From Sialis fuliginosa (Eukaryota; Arthropoda; Insecta; Megaloptera; Sialidae), in contig OY540815.1 of assembly GCA_961205875.1 (NCBI GenBank), positions 6,758,001 through 6,822,000 on the forward strand: a stretch of 64,000 nucleotides of DNA, read 5' to 3'. Below the pieces are notes generated by a model that had not been told where the DNA came from, did no database searches, and saw only the letters and a list, made by a program, of their open reading frames with translations. The position numbers and the translations under genes were made by a program. This document shows, one piece after another, positions 31,566-41,779 of the stretch. Position 1 is the stretch's first letter. Each line of letters starts with the position of its first letter.

Positions 31566-32289
31566 TATGTCATTAGCTAATGATCCCTTATGTTTTTTTT
31601 ATTTCAGATGATCTAGTGACGAGCAGTAGTGATCACGGCAAAACTCCTTTTTTTTGGACCCCTCCCAAATTTACTGTATCCCACTTATTTTTTAATATTT
31701 TGCCATAAAAAAATTACATTGTTTTCTGTAAATACATATCTTTCATGTGGAAAAACATTTGTTATTAATTATTTTAATGCGTGGCCAAAAAAAATATGTA
31801 AATTAACTGATAATATTTCAAATACAAAAATAACTTAGATCAAAGTAGATATTTTTTTATTAGAAAATAAACAAATATTGAACGATTTTATACATTACTA
31901 GAATTTACCCGCTGTTTCGTCTGGGTAGTTTTCTAAATCAAATATTTTCCTTTCTTATAGAGCCTGATTTAAAATTCTAAATGATAACTATCAAAATGAA
32001 TTACTTGTAAAACGATATATCATCTAAAAAGAGACATCTATAGATATTATTATAATTTTTATTTTAAAAAAATTGTCCAATTATCAAAACCGAAAATGCT
32101 AATTAAAACATTTATCCAAAAATACCACTACCCTCATCTAAAATCCCAAAAATACTATAAACCAGCCCCAAGTAAAAAAAATCACTTAAACTTATCGAAA
32201 AAACCTCACTCTTTAAATATATTTTTAAGAGAGCTCCTCATTTTAAGACAATTTCACGGTTTATCCATTTCTCATTTTCGGTTCATCTT
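31566..32289. other. Unassigned AT-rich DNA
   Basis: ACTAGAATTTACCCGCTG and TTTCGTCTGGGTAG at about 31899-31927 resembles the start of an insect mobile repeat of the kind at 49079. No gene recognised. Confidence 0.35.
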
Positions 32290-32600
32290 TTTCAATTCTC
32301 GTCTGACGCCAAACACCGTCGTCGTCGGCGTACCCCCATCCCCTCCCCCCATTCCCCTACCCTGTCTTCTTCCGCACTTACTCTATCAGAATTCCATTAT
32401 ACACCCTTGAAATCTTACCCCACAAAATTTTCTAATATTTCCTCCCTTGCTCTAGAAATCCACAGCCACCTCTAATGGACTCTAAATGCTCGCGACAGAT
32501 ACCCGGGTTGACATCGACTAAAGTCTTCTTATTCTTCTTCTTCTCCTCGTACTGATCTCTTACCCCCTCCCCCTTCTTGTTTGATTAATTGTAGAGCCCG
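32290..32600. other. Pyrimidine- and C-rich segment
   Basis: Markedly richer in C than its surroundings: CGTCGTCGTCGGCGTACCCCC, CCCTCCCCCCATTCCCC, then CTTCTTATTCTTCTTCTTCT and CCCCCTCCCCC. The 104-codon frame at 32096-32410 crosses it, ending in a proline-rich chance tail. Not matched elsewhere in the window, so unlike the repeats it may be unique sequence. Confidence 0.4.
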
Positions 32601-33814
32601 TCACTGATTGCTAATGTGTTGTCAAGTGTTTTTCTGAATATTAAACGACTTTAAAACAACAACATTGTACTTTGGGAAATAATATAGGTTAATGGAAAAA
32701 GGTGAATCCAGCAATAATGTTCATAGAACTGATAAAATTCTTCAAAGGTGGGGGGGAGGTACAATAGTAAAATAATAATTGCATGTTGAAGAACGTAGGA
32801 GTATAAAACATGTAATGATTTATTTAATTTTGGCGTTTAAGAAGGAAGCAAATGCGTTGGCAATTTTTTTCTAATTTAATCTAATGAAAAATATTTTATA
32901 TCCTGATTTTGATAATTATTCCTTTTTGTTCGGTCTCATGTGAAAATCTTTTTACTATATTTTAATAAGCTTCTTGAATTTTTATAACGATTGAAAAATT
33001 TTAAAAGGTCGCTCATGATTATTAAAAATTTTATTTATTAATATTTAGCTCTGAAATTTTAGGAAATTTCATTATGATACATTGTTAAAAAGATTAGATA
33101 GTAAGAAATTGAATTAGAAAAAATAATCAATGTTTTTATAAATTTCACGATTTAAAAAAATCATGATCGACCCTTAAAAAAATTTTATCGTTATAAAAAT
33201 TTAGGAAACTTCTTAAAATATATTAAACTAAAATATTTTCACATGAGAACCAAAAAAAATAGTTATCAAAATCGTGCTACCCTACTGCTCTATTATCACC
33301 GAAAGTTATAGAGAGAAATATCTGAAAAAAATGTATAATGATGCCAAGATCAAAAATATACATGTTTTGTAATAACCGAACTTACAAATTATTTTACTAA
33401 CTTAATCGAATAAATTGAAAAACTCTATGGTACGGGACACGAATACACAAGGCTCAACTAGCACTTGATTTTTTTATTTGTTAACGTTTTTTGAATTAAA
33501 ATTTACTGCACTATTTTTAAATAAAATATATAGAAAATTTAAACGAATCTACGAGTAGATATAAACGTTAACGATTTCAAATAAGTATAAATATTTACGT
33601 CATTAAAATACTGAAGCCGCAGAAAACTCTTGGCACAAATGGAAAACTATGTCAATATCATTATTTTCTAGAAAACTAATCAGAAATGTTCGGAAAATAA
33701 AAATACCTATTTACAGATTTTAACATCTACATAAATATAAAAAAGATAGATTAAGTAGAAAAATCATTTGAGTAATTAATTTCATAACTTTAATTCAAAA
33801 AACTGTTTAAGAAA
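32601..33814. other. Unassigned AT-rich DNA
   Basis: Two mirrored AT-rich stretches around 32880-33010 and 33110-33260 (TTTTTCTAATTTAATC..., ATTATTCCTTTTTGTTC / complement, CATGTGAAAATCTTTTTAC / complement) form a diverged inverted repeat; AAAGGTCGCTCATGATTATT mirrors AATCATGATCGACCCTT at about 33005-33025 and 33158-33175. Possibly an old foldback of about 420 bp. Confidence 0.5.
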
Positions 33815-34060
33815 AAATTAAACCGACATCAAAAAAAAACTCTTAAAAACATTGAAAAGTATATAATAATGTTTAATAGTTTTTAAGTCGGTTTAATTTT
33901 TAATTTTTTTAAGTTATTTATTTTTCGTTTTTGAGTGGCATATCTTCGTAGTTCATGATCAGATTCTGATAAAATTTATATAAAAAAACCACATCGGAAG
34001 AATACTCTTTTGAGTATACATAAAAAAGATATACAGCCGAATAGGCATGATGCCAGTAAC
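33815..34060 (+). repeat. R5 repeat, partial
   Basis: The inverted pair AATTAAACCGACATCAAAAA and TTTTTAAGTCGGTTTAATTT is followed by GTTCATGATCAGATTCTG, ATAAAATTTATATAAAAAAA and TCGGAAGAATACTC. Confidence 0.75.
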
Positions 34061-34195
34061 AAAGTATCACTGAAATTATGATTTTAAATAATGAAATAGG
34101 TTTTAAAATTAAAAGCGAGATTAATATGATTTTTGTTAAAATAAAAAGACAAAATACAGCAATTTGCCATGTTAGATAAAACACCAGTCAGAGTG

Positions 34196-34400
34196 GATGA
34201 CGTCACGGCTAAGTAAACATCATTTTTGTTTCATTAATATCTGCACTGTTTATAAATTATTTTGTGGTTTTAAATTATCTATTTGCTCAGTTTTGTGTTA
34301 CCAAAAGTAAAACTAAGAAACGTTAGCGATGGAACAAGGATTTATTATTGTTGACAAGGAGTCTTTACATAGGTGTGACGTCAAAAATGCGCCATGACAC
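34196..34400 (+). promoter_or_regulatory. Two CRE-like TGACGTCA-type sites
   Basis: TGACGTCA occurs in GGATGACGTCACGG (about 34199-34206), and TGACGTCAAAAATGCGCC at about 34377. Between them ATGGAACAAGGATTTATTAT opens a 22-codon frame (MEQGFIIVDKESLHR...) that could also be read as ending at a CATAG|GTGTGA donor-like site. No gene can be established. Confidence 0.3.
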
Positions 34401-34935
34401 CTGGGTACGTTTTGGCGTCAAATTCAAAATTAGTTTTAAAAGAGTCAATTTTTGTGATTAAACCTTTATTTTCTGTAGAAATAAGTATTTTAAAAATTAG
34501 GCATCATAAATGTATCACCAATAATTTGTACGTTACATGGTTTTTAAATTAACATGAAATCTTGAAAAATTTTACTTACATTCCATAGTCTCGTATGCGA
34601 AAAATGAATTAAAGAATTTTTTTAAATATTCAATTCTGTAAAAGTAATGAATCGGCAACATGCAATGTATAGAATAATAAATGTTTATTAAAAATTAATA
34701 TTTCGAGTTGAAGCAATTAAATGACAATTAATTCAGAATCAATTATATTATAATCCTATATTCTGAATGAAAAAAATTCTTACAATTAGTGTTTTTCATT
34801 TTTAACTGTCTAATTCAAATAAATTAAAATGAATATTTCGTTCGTTTCATTGCTAACTAAAACATTAGTTTGACGTATTTGTACATCTTTAATTCCTTAA
34901 TAAATTAATCATTTAAATCAGTGTATTTCATGTTA
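34401..34935. other. Unassigned AT-rich DNA
   Basis: Nothing recognised. Confidence 0.35.
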
Positions 34936-34941
34936 CTCTAA

Positions 34942-34969
34942 TGACGTCACCAACGGTTACCACGGCAAC
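34942..34969 (+). promoter_or_regulatory. CRE plus RFX X-box-like pair
   Basis: A perfect palindromic CRE, TGACGTCA (34942-34949), is followed 6 bases later by GTTACCACGGCAAC (34956-34969). This fits the RFX X-box consensus (GTNRCC, two bases, RGYAAC) at every position. In animals X-boxes lie upstream of ciliary genes and a CRE can accompany them. No first exon is visible within several hundred bases on either strand. Confidence 0.45.
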
Positions 34970-35509
34970 CGAGCACTGTTACACGAAAGCTATTAAAATA
35001 CCATAATATTACATGTACAAATACATACATAAATATAATACAGACACTATGATACACATAAAACTTTACGTAAAAATATGAAAACAACTTTAGCGTTTCG
35101 AAGAACATTAAAATTTAAATACATTTGAATAACAATATCTGCCTGCGAACATAGATAAAGTATCTTGTAAATCATTCGCATTAACCCCCCGGCCTTGGTA
35201 ATCAAAAACATGTCCATCATCTATGGAAATACTTTGTATGAGTTTGACAAATATACCCGATGCTGTTATTCGGATTGCTCAATATCTGTCTATTTCCCAA
35301 TGTCTTCTCGAATAATAAATTACCATAAATATCTATTTTATCACGAATACTCTGTTATACACTACATGCAAATGGTGTACACGACATGATATATAATGAT
35401 TAACATTTTTCCTCATGAACTTTGATAGCATTTAGATTTTATTCTAAATATTTTTTATATACGATACAAGCTCGTTAATTAGACATGCTCAATAATTAGA
35501 CGTTTTAAG
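34970..35509. other. Unassigned DNA
   Basis: The open frame at 35195-35389 (64 codons) has no motif. Its right edge carries GTTTTAAG, the left target duplication of the next element. Confidence 0.4.
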
Positions 35510-35894
35510 CAGGGCTTCGAACCGTTATTTTTTTCGTTTCGGTTTTTGTTCCGGTTCGAGTAAAAAAATATATTTTGGTTCGGTTCCGGTTTTCGTTCCG
35601 AAAAAAAAACGGTTTCTCCGGTTTTTACGCTTCAGCTCCGAGTGATTAATTAAAAAAATAATTATTTATATTAAAAATATTTTTCTACCATAATTTAGAA
35701 CATTTTATGGTACTTGTATGATAGTCCGAACGACAATTGAAGTGGGAAATAAGATCATGTTAACGCGCGTATTTTAATATGTACCTACTGAACCTTAAAA
35801 ACCGATATTTTTATTTCGGTTCTATTCCGGTTTTCATTCCGGTAAAAAATAACGGTTTTTCCGGTTTTAGGGTCAGTTCCGGTTCGAAACCCTG
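35510..35894. mobile_element. hAT-like MITE (CAGGGCTTCGAACCG family), opposite orientation
   Basis: The ends CAGGGCTTCGAACCG and CGGTTCGAAACCCTG match with one mismatch. GTTTTAAG (35502-35509) and GTTTTGAG (35895-35902) form a target duplication with one change. The interior is the reverse complement of 29079-29467 with scattered changes. Confidence 0.92.
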
Positions 35895-35934
35895 GTTTTG
35901 AGCTTAAAAAACTCCAAGCAGTGTTATATGTATA

Positions 35935-36180
35935 TGTAAACAAAAATGGAAGAGGTTTTCAATTTAACAAATATGAATCGATTTGGACGAAAGAGTAGGT
36001 ATACTTCCGAGGTGGTCCTATATAAATTTTATCATAATCTGTCCATGGACTTCAAAGCTAAACCACTCAAAAGGGAAAAATAAAAAACATTTAGAAAAAA
36101 AATAAAATTGACTTAAAAAAACCTTAAAAATACTGAAAAGTATATAATAATTTTTCAAAGTTTTTGAAATCGGTGCCAGG
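35935..36180 (-). repeat. R5 repeat, reversed copy
   Basis: On the minus strand it reads TCCATGGACAGATTATGATAAAATTTATA...CCACCTCGGAAGTATAC in R5 order. The inverted head (AAAATTGACTT... and AAAGTTTTTGAAATCGGT) lies at 36105-36177. Confidence 0.75.
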
Positions 36181-37205
36181 TCGATTAAAAACTTTCTAAG
36201 CAGTAGTAATTGAATAGCAGGGTAGATTTTATGGAGTTCAATTAGCGTAGTTCTACAGTATTCATCAAATAGAGAAAAATGAGACGATATTCAATTCTAT
36301 CTAAAAATGATCGAATATACAGTTAAGAAGCATTTAAAAAAATAGAAATTTATAAAATAAAATAAAAATTATATATTTATGATTTTTTCCGAAAAAAATA
36401 TGGGCTTATTAAAGTAAACAAAAACAATTGAAAATATGTTTGTAACTTTATAAGGCTGTAGACAAAATATGATGCAATTCAAAAGTGTTTAAATAGTTTC
36501 ATCTTCAATAATTTTTTTTTAGATATTATCTCCGATTTTTTCCTATACAAAGTAATTTGTGAAATTGAACAAAAAATGTCAAAAATATCGAAAGCTATAA
36601 TTTTACACTTTCAAATTAATTTCAACAGATATAGTCTTCTATTTTGTAACTCCATGCACTCTGACAGTTTATAAAAAAAATTTGCATTTTCATTTGCTCA
36701 CTTTATAATCCTTTAGCTCTGTGAGAAAGGAATTAAATTTCAATTTACAAAAAAATATGGAAAGCAGTTTTATCAAACATTAAAATAGCGATCATTATAG
36801 TTGAAGAGCTTTGAAAATTTGTTGAGTGTATAAAAAGTTAAATTATTAGATTTATACTAAGATAATATTATCTCTTTTGCAGCACAAAGCGTCTGTGAAA
36901 AATAGACATCAACATAAATATATCAATGAAATATATTTAGATCAGTCATTGGAAACAATATTGACTAATCAAAATGAAATAATATTTCTTATACAATCAG
37001 TACATTACTTACTATATATTATAAAAACCCATACGAAATGTGAATGTTTAATACAGATATAAATTCAATTGACAATTTTCCAGGAAGGACATTTTAAATT
37101 AAATCTATCAAATAAAAAACAAAGGACGTGCATGATATGAAAGAAAGGCGAATTAAAAATATATAAGTGCTAATCGGGAAATAGAGCATAAAAAATTAAT
37201 AACAA
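36181..37205. other. Unassigned AT-rich DNA
   Basis: About 1 kb without recognised features; a 61-codon frame at 36877-37062 has no motif. Confidence 0.35.
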
Positions 37206-37213
37206 AAGTCTTG

Positions 37214-37290
37214 TATAAAAGTTCTTCTCTAAAACATGGCGACGCTTCCGGCACCGTCTGACAGCGACCAGAGATGGGGGGAGGGGTAGC
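37214..37290 (+). promoter_or_regulatory. TATA box followed by GC-rich ATG segment
   Basis: TATAAAAG (37214-37221) is followed 14 bases later by AAAACATGGCGACG, a good start context (ATG 37236-37238) opening 17 codons (MATLPAPSDSDQRWGEG) before TAG. The segment 37236-37320 is far more GC-rich than its surroundings and matches no repeat here. It could be the 5' edge of a gene or a chance island. Confidence 0.3.
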
Positions 37291-37497
37291 GCGAGCTGTG
37301 GCTTAATGGATTCAGAACGCCAAAACCCTTTTGTTTCGTCTTCACAAAGAGTGTATCCTTTTGAAGATGCATTTAAGAAGTCTAGACGTCTGTATATACA
37401 AAGATAGTTAGCTTTTGTGAAAAATCATATTAATTATCTGCACTAAAGTTAGAATATGAATAATAAAGATGTTAAATATTACCTATATAGTTTAATA

Positions 37498-37950
37498 TGT
37501 AGAATGGCATGCAGAAGTGGTCGACCAGTTTTCATTCAAATTCGCTTATCACAAACTTAGTAGGTGCCTCCCATTTGATTATTATAATATTTAAATCATT
37601 TCTCCATGTACCAAACAAAAACAGATATTTTGAAACTCATTTGCTAGATAAAGAAATACTCTTCGTTTATAGTACTCATATATATTTGTGCGATTAAATT
37701 ATTATGTAATCAAATGAAAACTGTATAAGTACATTTTGTGGCAATAAATATTTGATATTCCGAATTTTAGTATTTCTTCTTCTTCTTCATCCATTTTTGT
37801 CTGCTGGCTTGGCCTTAATTTTAGTATTTAAATATTTGAAATTTGATATAAAATTAATTAAGATTAGAAAAAGATAACCGATGATGTTTGTCTTAATATT
37901 TTTGAATCTGTTGGCAGACGACTTCTGAAGCCCATAGTACATTGAATACG
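37498..37950 (+). repeat. Duplicated segment, copy 2 (not split by R1)
   Basis: Matches 15321-15660 joined to 16570-16650. Instead of R1 it carries a 50-60-base insert (TCTTCTTCTTCTTCATCC...TTGGCCTTAA) between two copies of TTTTAGTATT. Probably an unrecognised mobile repeat family itself. Confidence 0.85.
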
Positions 37951-38834
37951 TACATTAAAACCGTGTTTTAAATTTTATTATATTTAAGTTGCATATATAT
38001 TGTATATGTTATATATGTAATATAGCAGTGCTTCCGAAACTTTTGCTAACAAAAACACTAGTTTAATTTACTTAATTTGGTCAACGATTCGTCACAAATT
38101 GCAATGGATATCTTAATTTTCCAAGAACATCAAGAAAACTACTAAATTATACTCAGAAGCTAAGATTTATAACAAGATCGCCGCGAAAGCCTCATGAGTT
38201 TTAATGGTTTTACAAACATTTTATTCCCCTTGATTTTATAACACTTTAACACACATTAATGCAAATATCTATGAATTAGCATCACTTAACAACTTAAAAG
38301 TAGAGTGTTTTTCATCTTAACCTAGTTTTAAAACTGCTGGCTAGCGACCTCAAAAAACTATAAAATTTTTCTTTATTCAATCATAAATTTTAAATATAAT
38401 ATTAAAATTTAAGAAAACTACACTTTTAAAAGTTTTCATTTTACAATTCTTATTCATGCAAATTTTTACAACGCCATGTTTTTGTGCGGACAAAAAATAA
38501 TAATTTCCATATTTTCGACGTATTTAGACAGTCGAAAAAAAGTGTATATTAAATAGAAATTTTACATTTTTATAGTGAAAATAAATAAAACTTTTGTATA
38601 TTCTTTCCATATACATATTTTTAATCAAACTTTTGTTATTGTTATTAAAAATGTATTAAATAACATTTCTTATTCTTAAAATAATTAGTTATTACCATAT
38701 TTATTTTTCATTCAAAGAAAATTAGTTTGAATCTTAAAATTTTATATTATGTACATTTATAAGCAATTTTTAAATACTATTTTAAGTCAATTTGTAAATT
38801 AAAATGAACAAGCCCGACATAGAAATTAATAATA
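37951..38834. other. Unassigned AT-rich DNA
   Basis: Nothing recognised; TATATAT runs near 37995-38030. Confidence 0.35.
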
Positions 38835-39176
38835 ATGGAAGGTAATAGCACCAGTCTTAGACAATACCCCACTATTGGACACTTGTTTAATTAAATGTAC
38901 TAAATTATAAATATTTGTTGATATTTGATTACTTCCGTTACTGAATCGTAATCTATATAGACACTTAATTGTAAAACAGCTTAATTTGATGATAATCGGC
39001 CAATGGGTATCAAAATGGTGAATATTTAAACATCGCGGATGTAATCTATTTATTACTTTTACAATATTTTCATAGCATCAGCTTTACATTGTTTCAAATT
39101 TTACGATTATTTAAATTATAACTTTTATGTCGTAGTACTTATCATTTTGTTATCATTAGTGTCCATCACTGGGTGC

Positions 39177-39929
39177 TAGGGTGACCAGGTCTCAGGTTTT
39201 CATCCTGAGTCTCAGGGTTTCGATACCGTCTCTCCGGAATCCGGGTGTTCTTATAATTTCTCCGGGTTTTCTAATATAACCATAAAATAAAATAAAGTTG
39301 ATATAACAATATCTGCTTCATTTACAATTTTATCAATATTATTAATAATAGTCAAAAAGTAATATAGCAAATTATTTGTCAAAGTAATAAATGTAATGAT
39401 AATAAATATACTAGCTTATTTAAAATCACCGAAGGCAAAATTTGACTGAAATTAATCATTTTCACCTCAATTTCCATTATAATTTAATATTGTATTCAAT
39501 TTGACAAATATTATTCTTTTGGTGTAGAGCTTTATTTTCAAAATAACTTGTTTATAAATTAATAATGTTGTGATAAACAGGGCTTCGAACCGGAACTGAA
39601 CAGGAACGAAAACCGAAACGAAAAAAATAACGGTTCGAAGCCCTGGTGATAAATTTGAATTCAATTAAAAGAAATAAAATTATATTGTTTTTAAGTACGT
39701 AAAAGGGTTAAAAAAAATTTTTTTAATCTTACGGATGCGAAGGCGGCAATATGAACACCATCTCTAGGGCCGATCCTGATTAAATATACAATTATGTATT
39801 TTTAAAACAGTAATAAAATATACATTTTATTTTAATTGAGAAAATAATTACTCCTAATGAAAACCTTCCCCCTTATCATATTGGGATGTTTATCTCAGAG
39901 TTTACAGAAACTAAAATCTGGTCACCCTA
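39177..39929. mobile_element. hAT-like element inside R4
   Basis: The left end TAGGGTGACCAG and right end CTGGTCACCCTA are perfect complements. CTGGGTGC (39169-39176) and CTGGGAGC (39930-39937) form an 8-bp duplication with one change. The repetitive CTCAGG...CTCAGGGTTT and CTCCGG words near the left end are typical of such elements. It contains the 68-bp element at 39578. Confidence 0.88.
39578..39645. mobile_element. 68-bp hAT MITE with perfect target duplication
   Basis: CAGGGCTTCGAACCGGAACT at the left and ACGGTTCGAAGCCCTG at the right are the same ends as 29079-29467. GTGATAAA lies at 39570-39577 and 39646-39653. The whole element is little more than two ends joined, an extreme internal-deletion form. 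It sits inside 39177-39929. Confidence 0.95.
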
Positions 39930-40047
39930 CTGGGAGCTCATTACTGGTTTCACTTTTTCCATTGCATAAAAGGAGTCACTATGTTTTATTAGTAACATAT
40001 ACCTACTTCTCTCTTAAAGCGGCCAAAACTGGTACCAATACCCTATA

Positions 40048-40564
40048 ACCCTATTGTTACAATATAATATAAATTAAAAATGCCGAAACGAGACATTTCT
40101 TGTTCTCGCAGTCAAAACTGAGACGAGACTTACCTAAAATTCGTCTCGTCTCTGGTGTAACCCTGGATCATTCTGCATATCACAAAATAAGTTATTGTTA
40201 AAACTTAATCATTTTCAAGCAATAACCCTAAATCTGATTTTATTAAAACGTATGTCCACAGTTTTAACGTATAGGGGTAAAATGTATAAAATTAATTATT
40301 TGGAAATTAGTTGTTAATTAAATTATTTCACGATTGATTTCCTTCGGCGCGGCGCAGCAAACGTGTGTGATGTTGTATATTTTATTTGTTTGTAAATGTT
40401 TGTGCAGCTGTTATTTCAGTTGCAAAATCAAATACAGTTATCTAATTTACACCACATTATAGTTGTGTATATTTAAAATTAGTTTATTGTATAAATACAT
40501 TATATATTTTGATTTCTGTATTTAAACAAGGATATTAATTATATGAGTATACATATGTATGTAT
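40048..40564. other. Unassigned AT-rich DNA
   Basis: Near 40085-40160 GAAACGAGACATTTCTTG and CGAGACGAGACTTACC-like words resemble mobile repeats. No gene. Confidence 0.35.
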
Positions 40565-40618
40565 ATAAATAAAAACAAACTTGTTTGTTTAAACGTCAAA
40601 AAATTTAATTAAGAAAAG

Positions 40619-40663
40619 GTAATCGCAAGCTTTCGATTCACAGAATCATCGTCAGGCTATTAA
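40619..40663 (-). ncRNA. Hammerhead ribozyme candidate, left arm
   Basis: Reverse complement of the motif at 40733-40775, identical through core, stem II, GAAA and stem III. The two together could fold as one long hairpin in a single transcript, which would compete with ribozyme folding. Confidence 0.6.
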
Positions 40664-40732
40664 TAAAGATATAAATTTGAGTCACATGAATATTATTGAG
40701 ATAACAACATCGTTCTCTTTATATCTTTATTA

Positions 40733-40775
40733 ATAGCCTGACGATGATTCTGTGAATCGAAAGCTTGCGATTACC
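40733..40775 (+). ncRNA. Hammerhead ribozyme candidate, right arm
   Basis: Stem I strand ATAGC (40733-40737), core CTGACGA (40738-40744), one extra T, stem II GATTC/GAATC with loop TGT (40746-40758), GAAA (40759-40762), two-pair palindromic stem III AGCT (40762-40765), then T (40766) as cleavage nucleotide, and GCGAT pairing back to stem I with one mismatch. All invariant core bases are present. Confidence 0.62.
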
Positions 40776-40828
40776 TTTTCTTAATTAAATTTTTTGACGT
40801 TTAAACCAACAAGTTTATTTTTATTTAT

Positions 40829-41164
40829 ATTTTACGTCACTACTATTATATTATTGTATGTATATATATATTTTTTTAAATAAATGAGATACTCTGGTCT
40901 ATAAGTTCTTTTATTTTATTTATTCTTTACGTTTCGATCAATATGATCTTCTTCATATTTTTAGTAAATAATTTTTATATTCACTTTTATGTATATTATT
41001 ATATGACAGGTAAAATTTTTATAAAATTTTATAAATATTATATATTTATATTATTATATTTTAAATTATATTTCTATGACAAATTGAAATTTGACGCCTG
41101 AAATTGTACTCAAAAAATTTGAATTTTAGATTATATATAAAATGTTGTAAAAAAATTAAATTTT
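40829..41164. other. Unassigned, very AT-rich
   Basis: TATATATA and ATTATATT runs only. Confidence 0.45.
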
Positions 41165-41592
41165 TTAGACCGCAGGTCTGTATCTAAAACCGTTCTCTTT
41201 ATTTTTATTTTTTTTTAATTTTTTTTTTAACTTTTGAACCGTCCGTCGGTCGAAATTAATTTTAGTTGACGGACTTGAAATCAGAACGTCAAAATCTATA
41301 TAATAACATGTATAATACTTCAAAATACAACAAAAAAAATTTGGTTGAAAATTGTAAAAACTCAATCACCTTAAAAAAATGTCGATTTTTGACAAAACAT
41401 TTTTTGTCAAATTTTTAACTACAATGCATGCCATTATATAAATTTTGACACGCTGATTTCAAATCCGTTAAGTAAAATCAAATCCAACCATCCGTTCAAA
41501 AGTTATAGTCATTTTTCTTTAAAATTTTCCCCAATCTTAAACTTTTAGATAACATATCTCAAGAACAGTTCGATACAGACCTGTGGTTTAAA
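41165..41592. mobile_element. Diverged foldback element
   Basis: Left arm landmarks CGCAGGTCTGTATC, AACTTTTGAACCGTCCG, TTGACGGACTTGAAATCAG and GTCAAAATCTATATAAT recur as complements in reverse order at 41415-41592 (GATACAGACCTGTGG, CGTTCAAAAGTTAT, CTGATTTCAAATCCGTTAA, ATTATATAAATTTTGAC). Arms about 150-175 bases with many differences, so old. Confidence 0.7.
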
Positions 41593-41760
41593 AATTTCAA
41601 CTTTTTAAGTCATTTTCTATATAAAAACCATACTTTTAACGAATTCCAAAATCCATTATTTTGTAGTTTTTCATGCATTAAATTTCAATTTTTCATCAAA
41701 ATAAAGAATAATTTTCTGTCATTTTTCATATAACTTTGTTTCCTATATATGCCTTATAAT

Positions 41761-41779
41761 CAACTTGGAATACACTGTA
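41761..41779 (+). repeat. Solo end of the TA-flanked MITE
   Basis: CAACTTGGAATACACTGTA equals the right end of 4147-4556 including the flanking TA. No left end is visible upstream. Confidence 0.7.

Larger units (their letters stand above)
38835..40047 (+). mobile_element. R4 element, copy 3, with nested insertions
   Basis: The left end GGAAGGTAATAGCACCAGTC and right end AAAACTGGTACCAATACCC are R4-type. Interior landmarks (TTGTTGATATTTGATTAC, CGGCCAATGGGTATCAAAAT, CATTAGTGTCCATCACTGGG, CTCATTACTGGTTTCACTTT) match the other copies. Interrupted at 39177-39929 by a hAT-like element. Confidence 0.8.
40565..40828. mobile_element. Foldback with a hammerhead motif in each arm
   Basis: The arms 40565-40674 and 40718-40828 are nearly perfect reverse complements (AAACGTCAAAAAATTTAATT, AAGAAAAGGTAATCGCAAGC, GATTCACAGAATCATCGTC and complements) around a loop of about 43 bases. 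Each arm carries one hammerhead-like motif pointing outward. Head-to-head terminal repeats are known for Penelope-like elements; no coding sequence remains. Confidence 0.85.

Noticed and set aside
34329..34371. Short frame MEQGFIIVDKESLHR followed by a donor-like GTGTGA
   Set aside because: Fifteen codons with no homologous protein recognised; too little to call an exon.
35877..35893. GGTTCGAAACC, resembling a tRNA T-arm box
   Set aside because: It is the terminal inverted repeat of a hAT element; no A box or cloverleaf can be drawn. The same applies to CGGTTCGAAG at 29451 and 39631.
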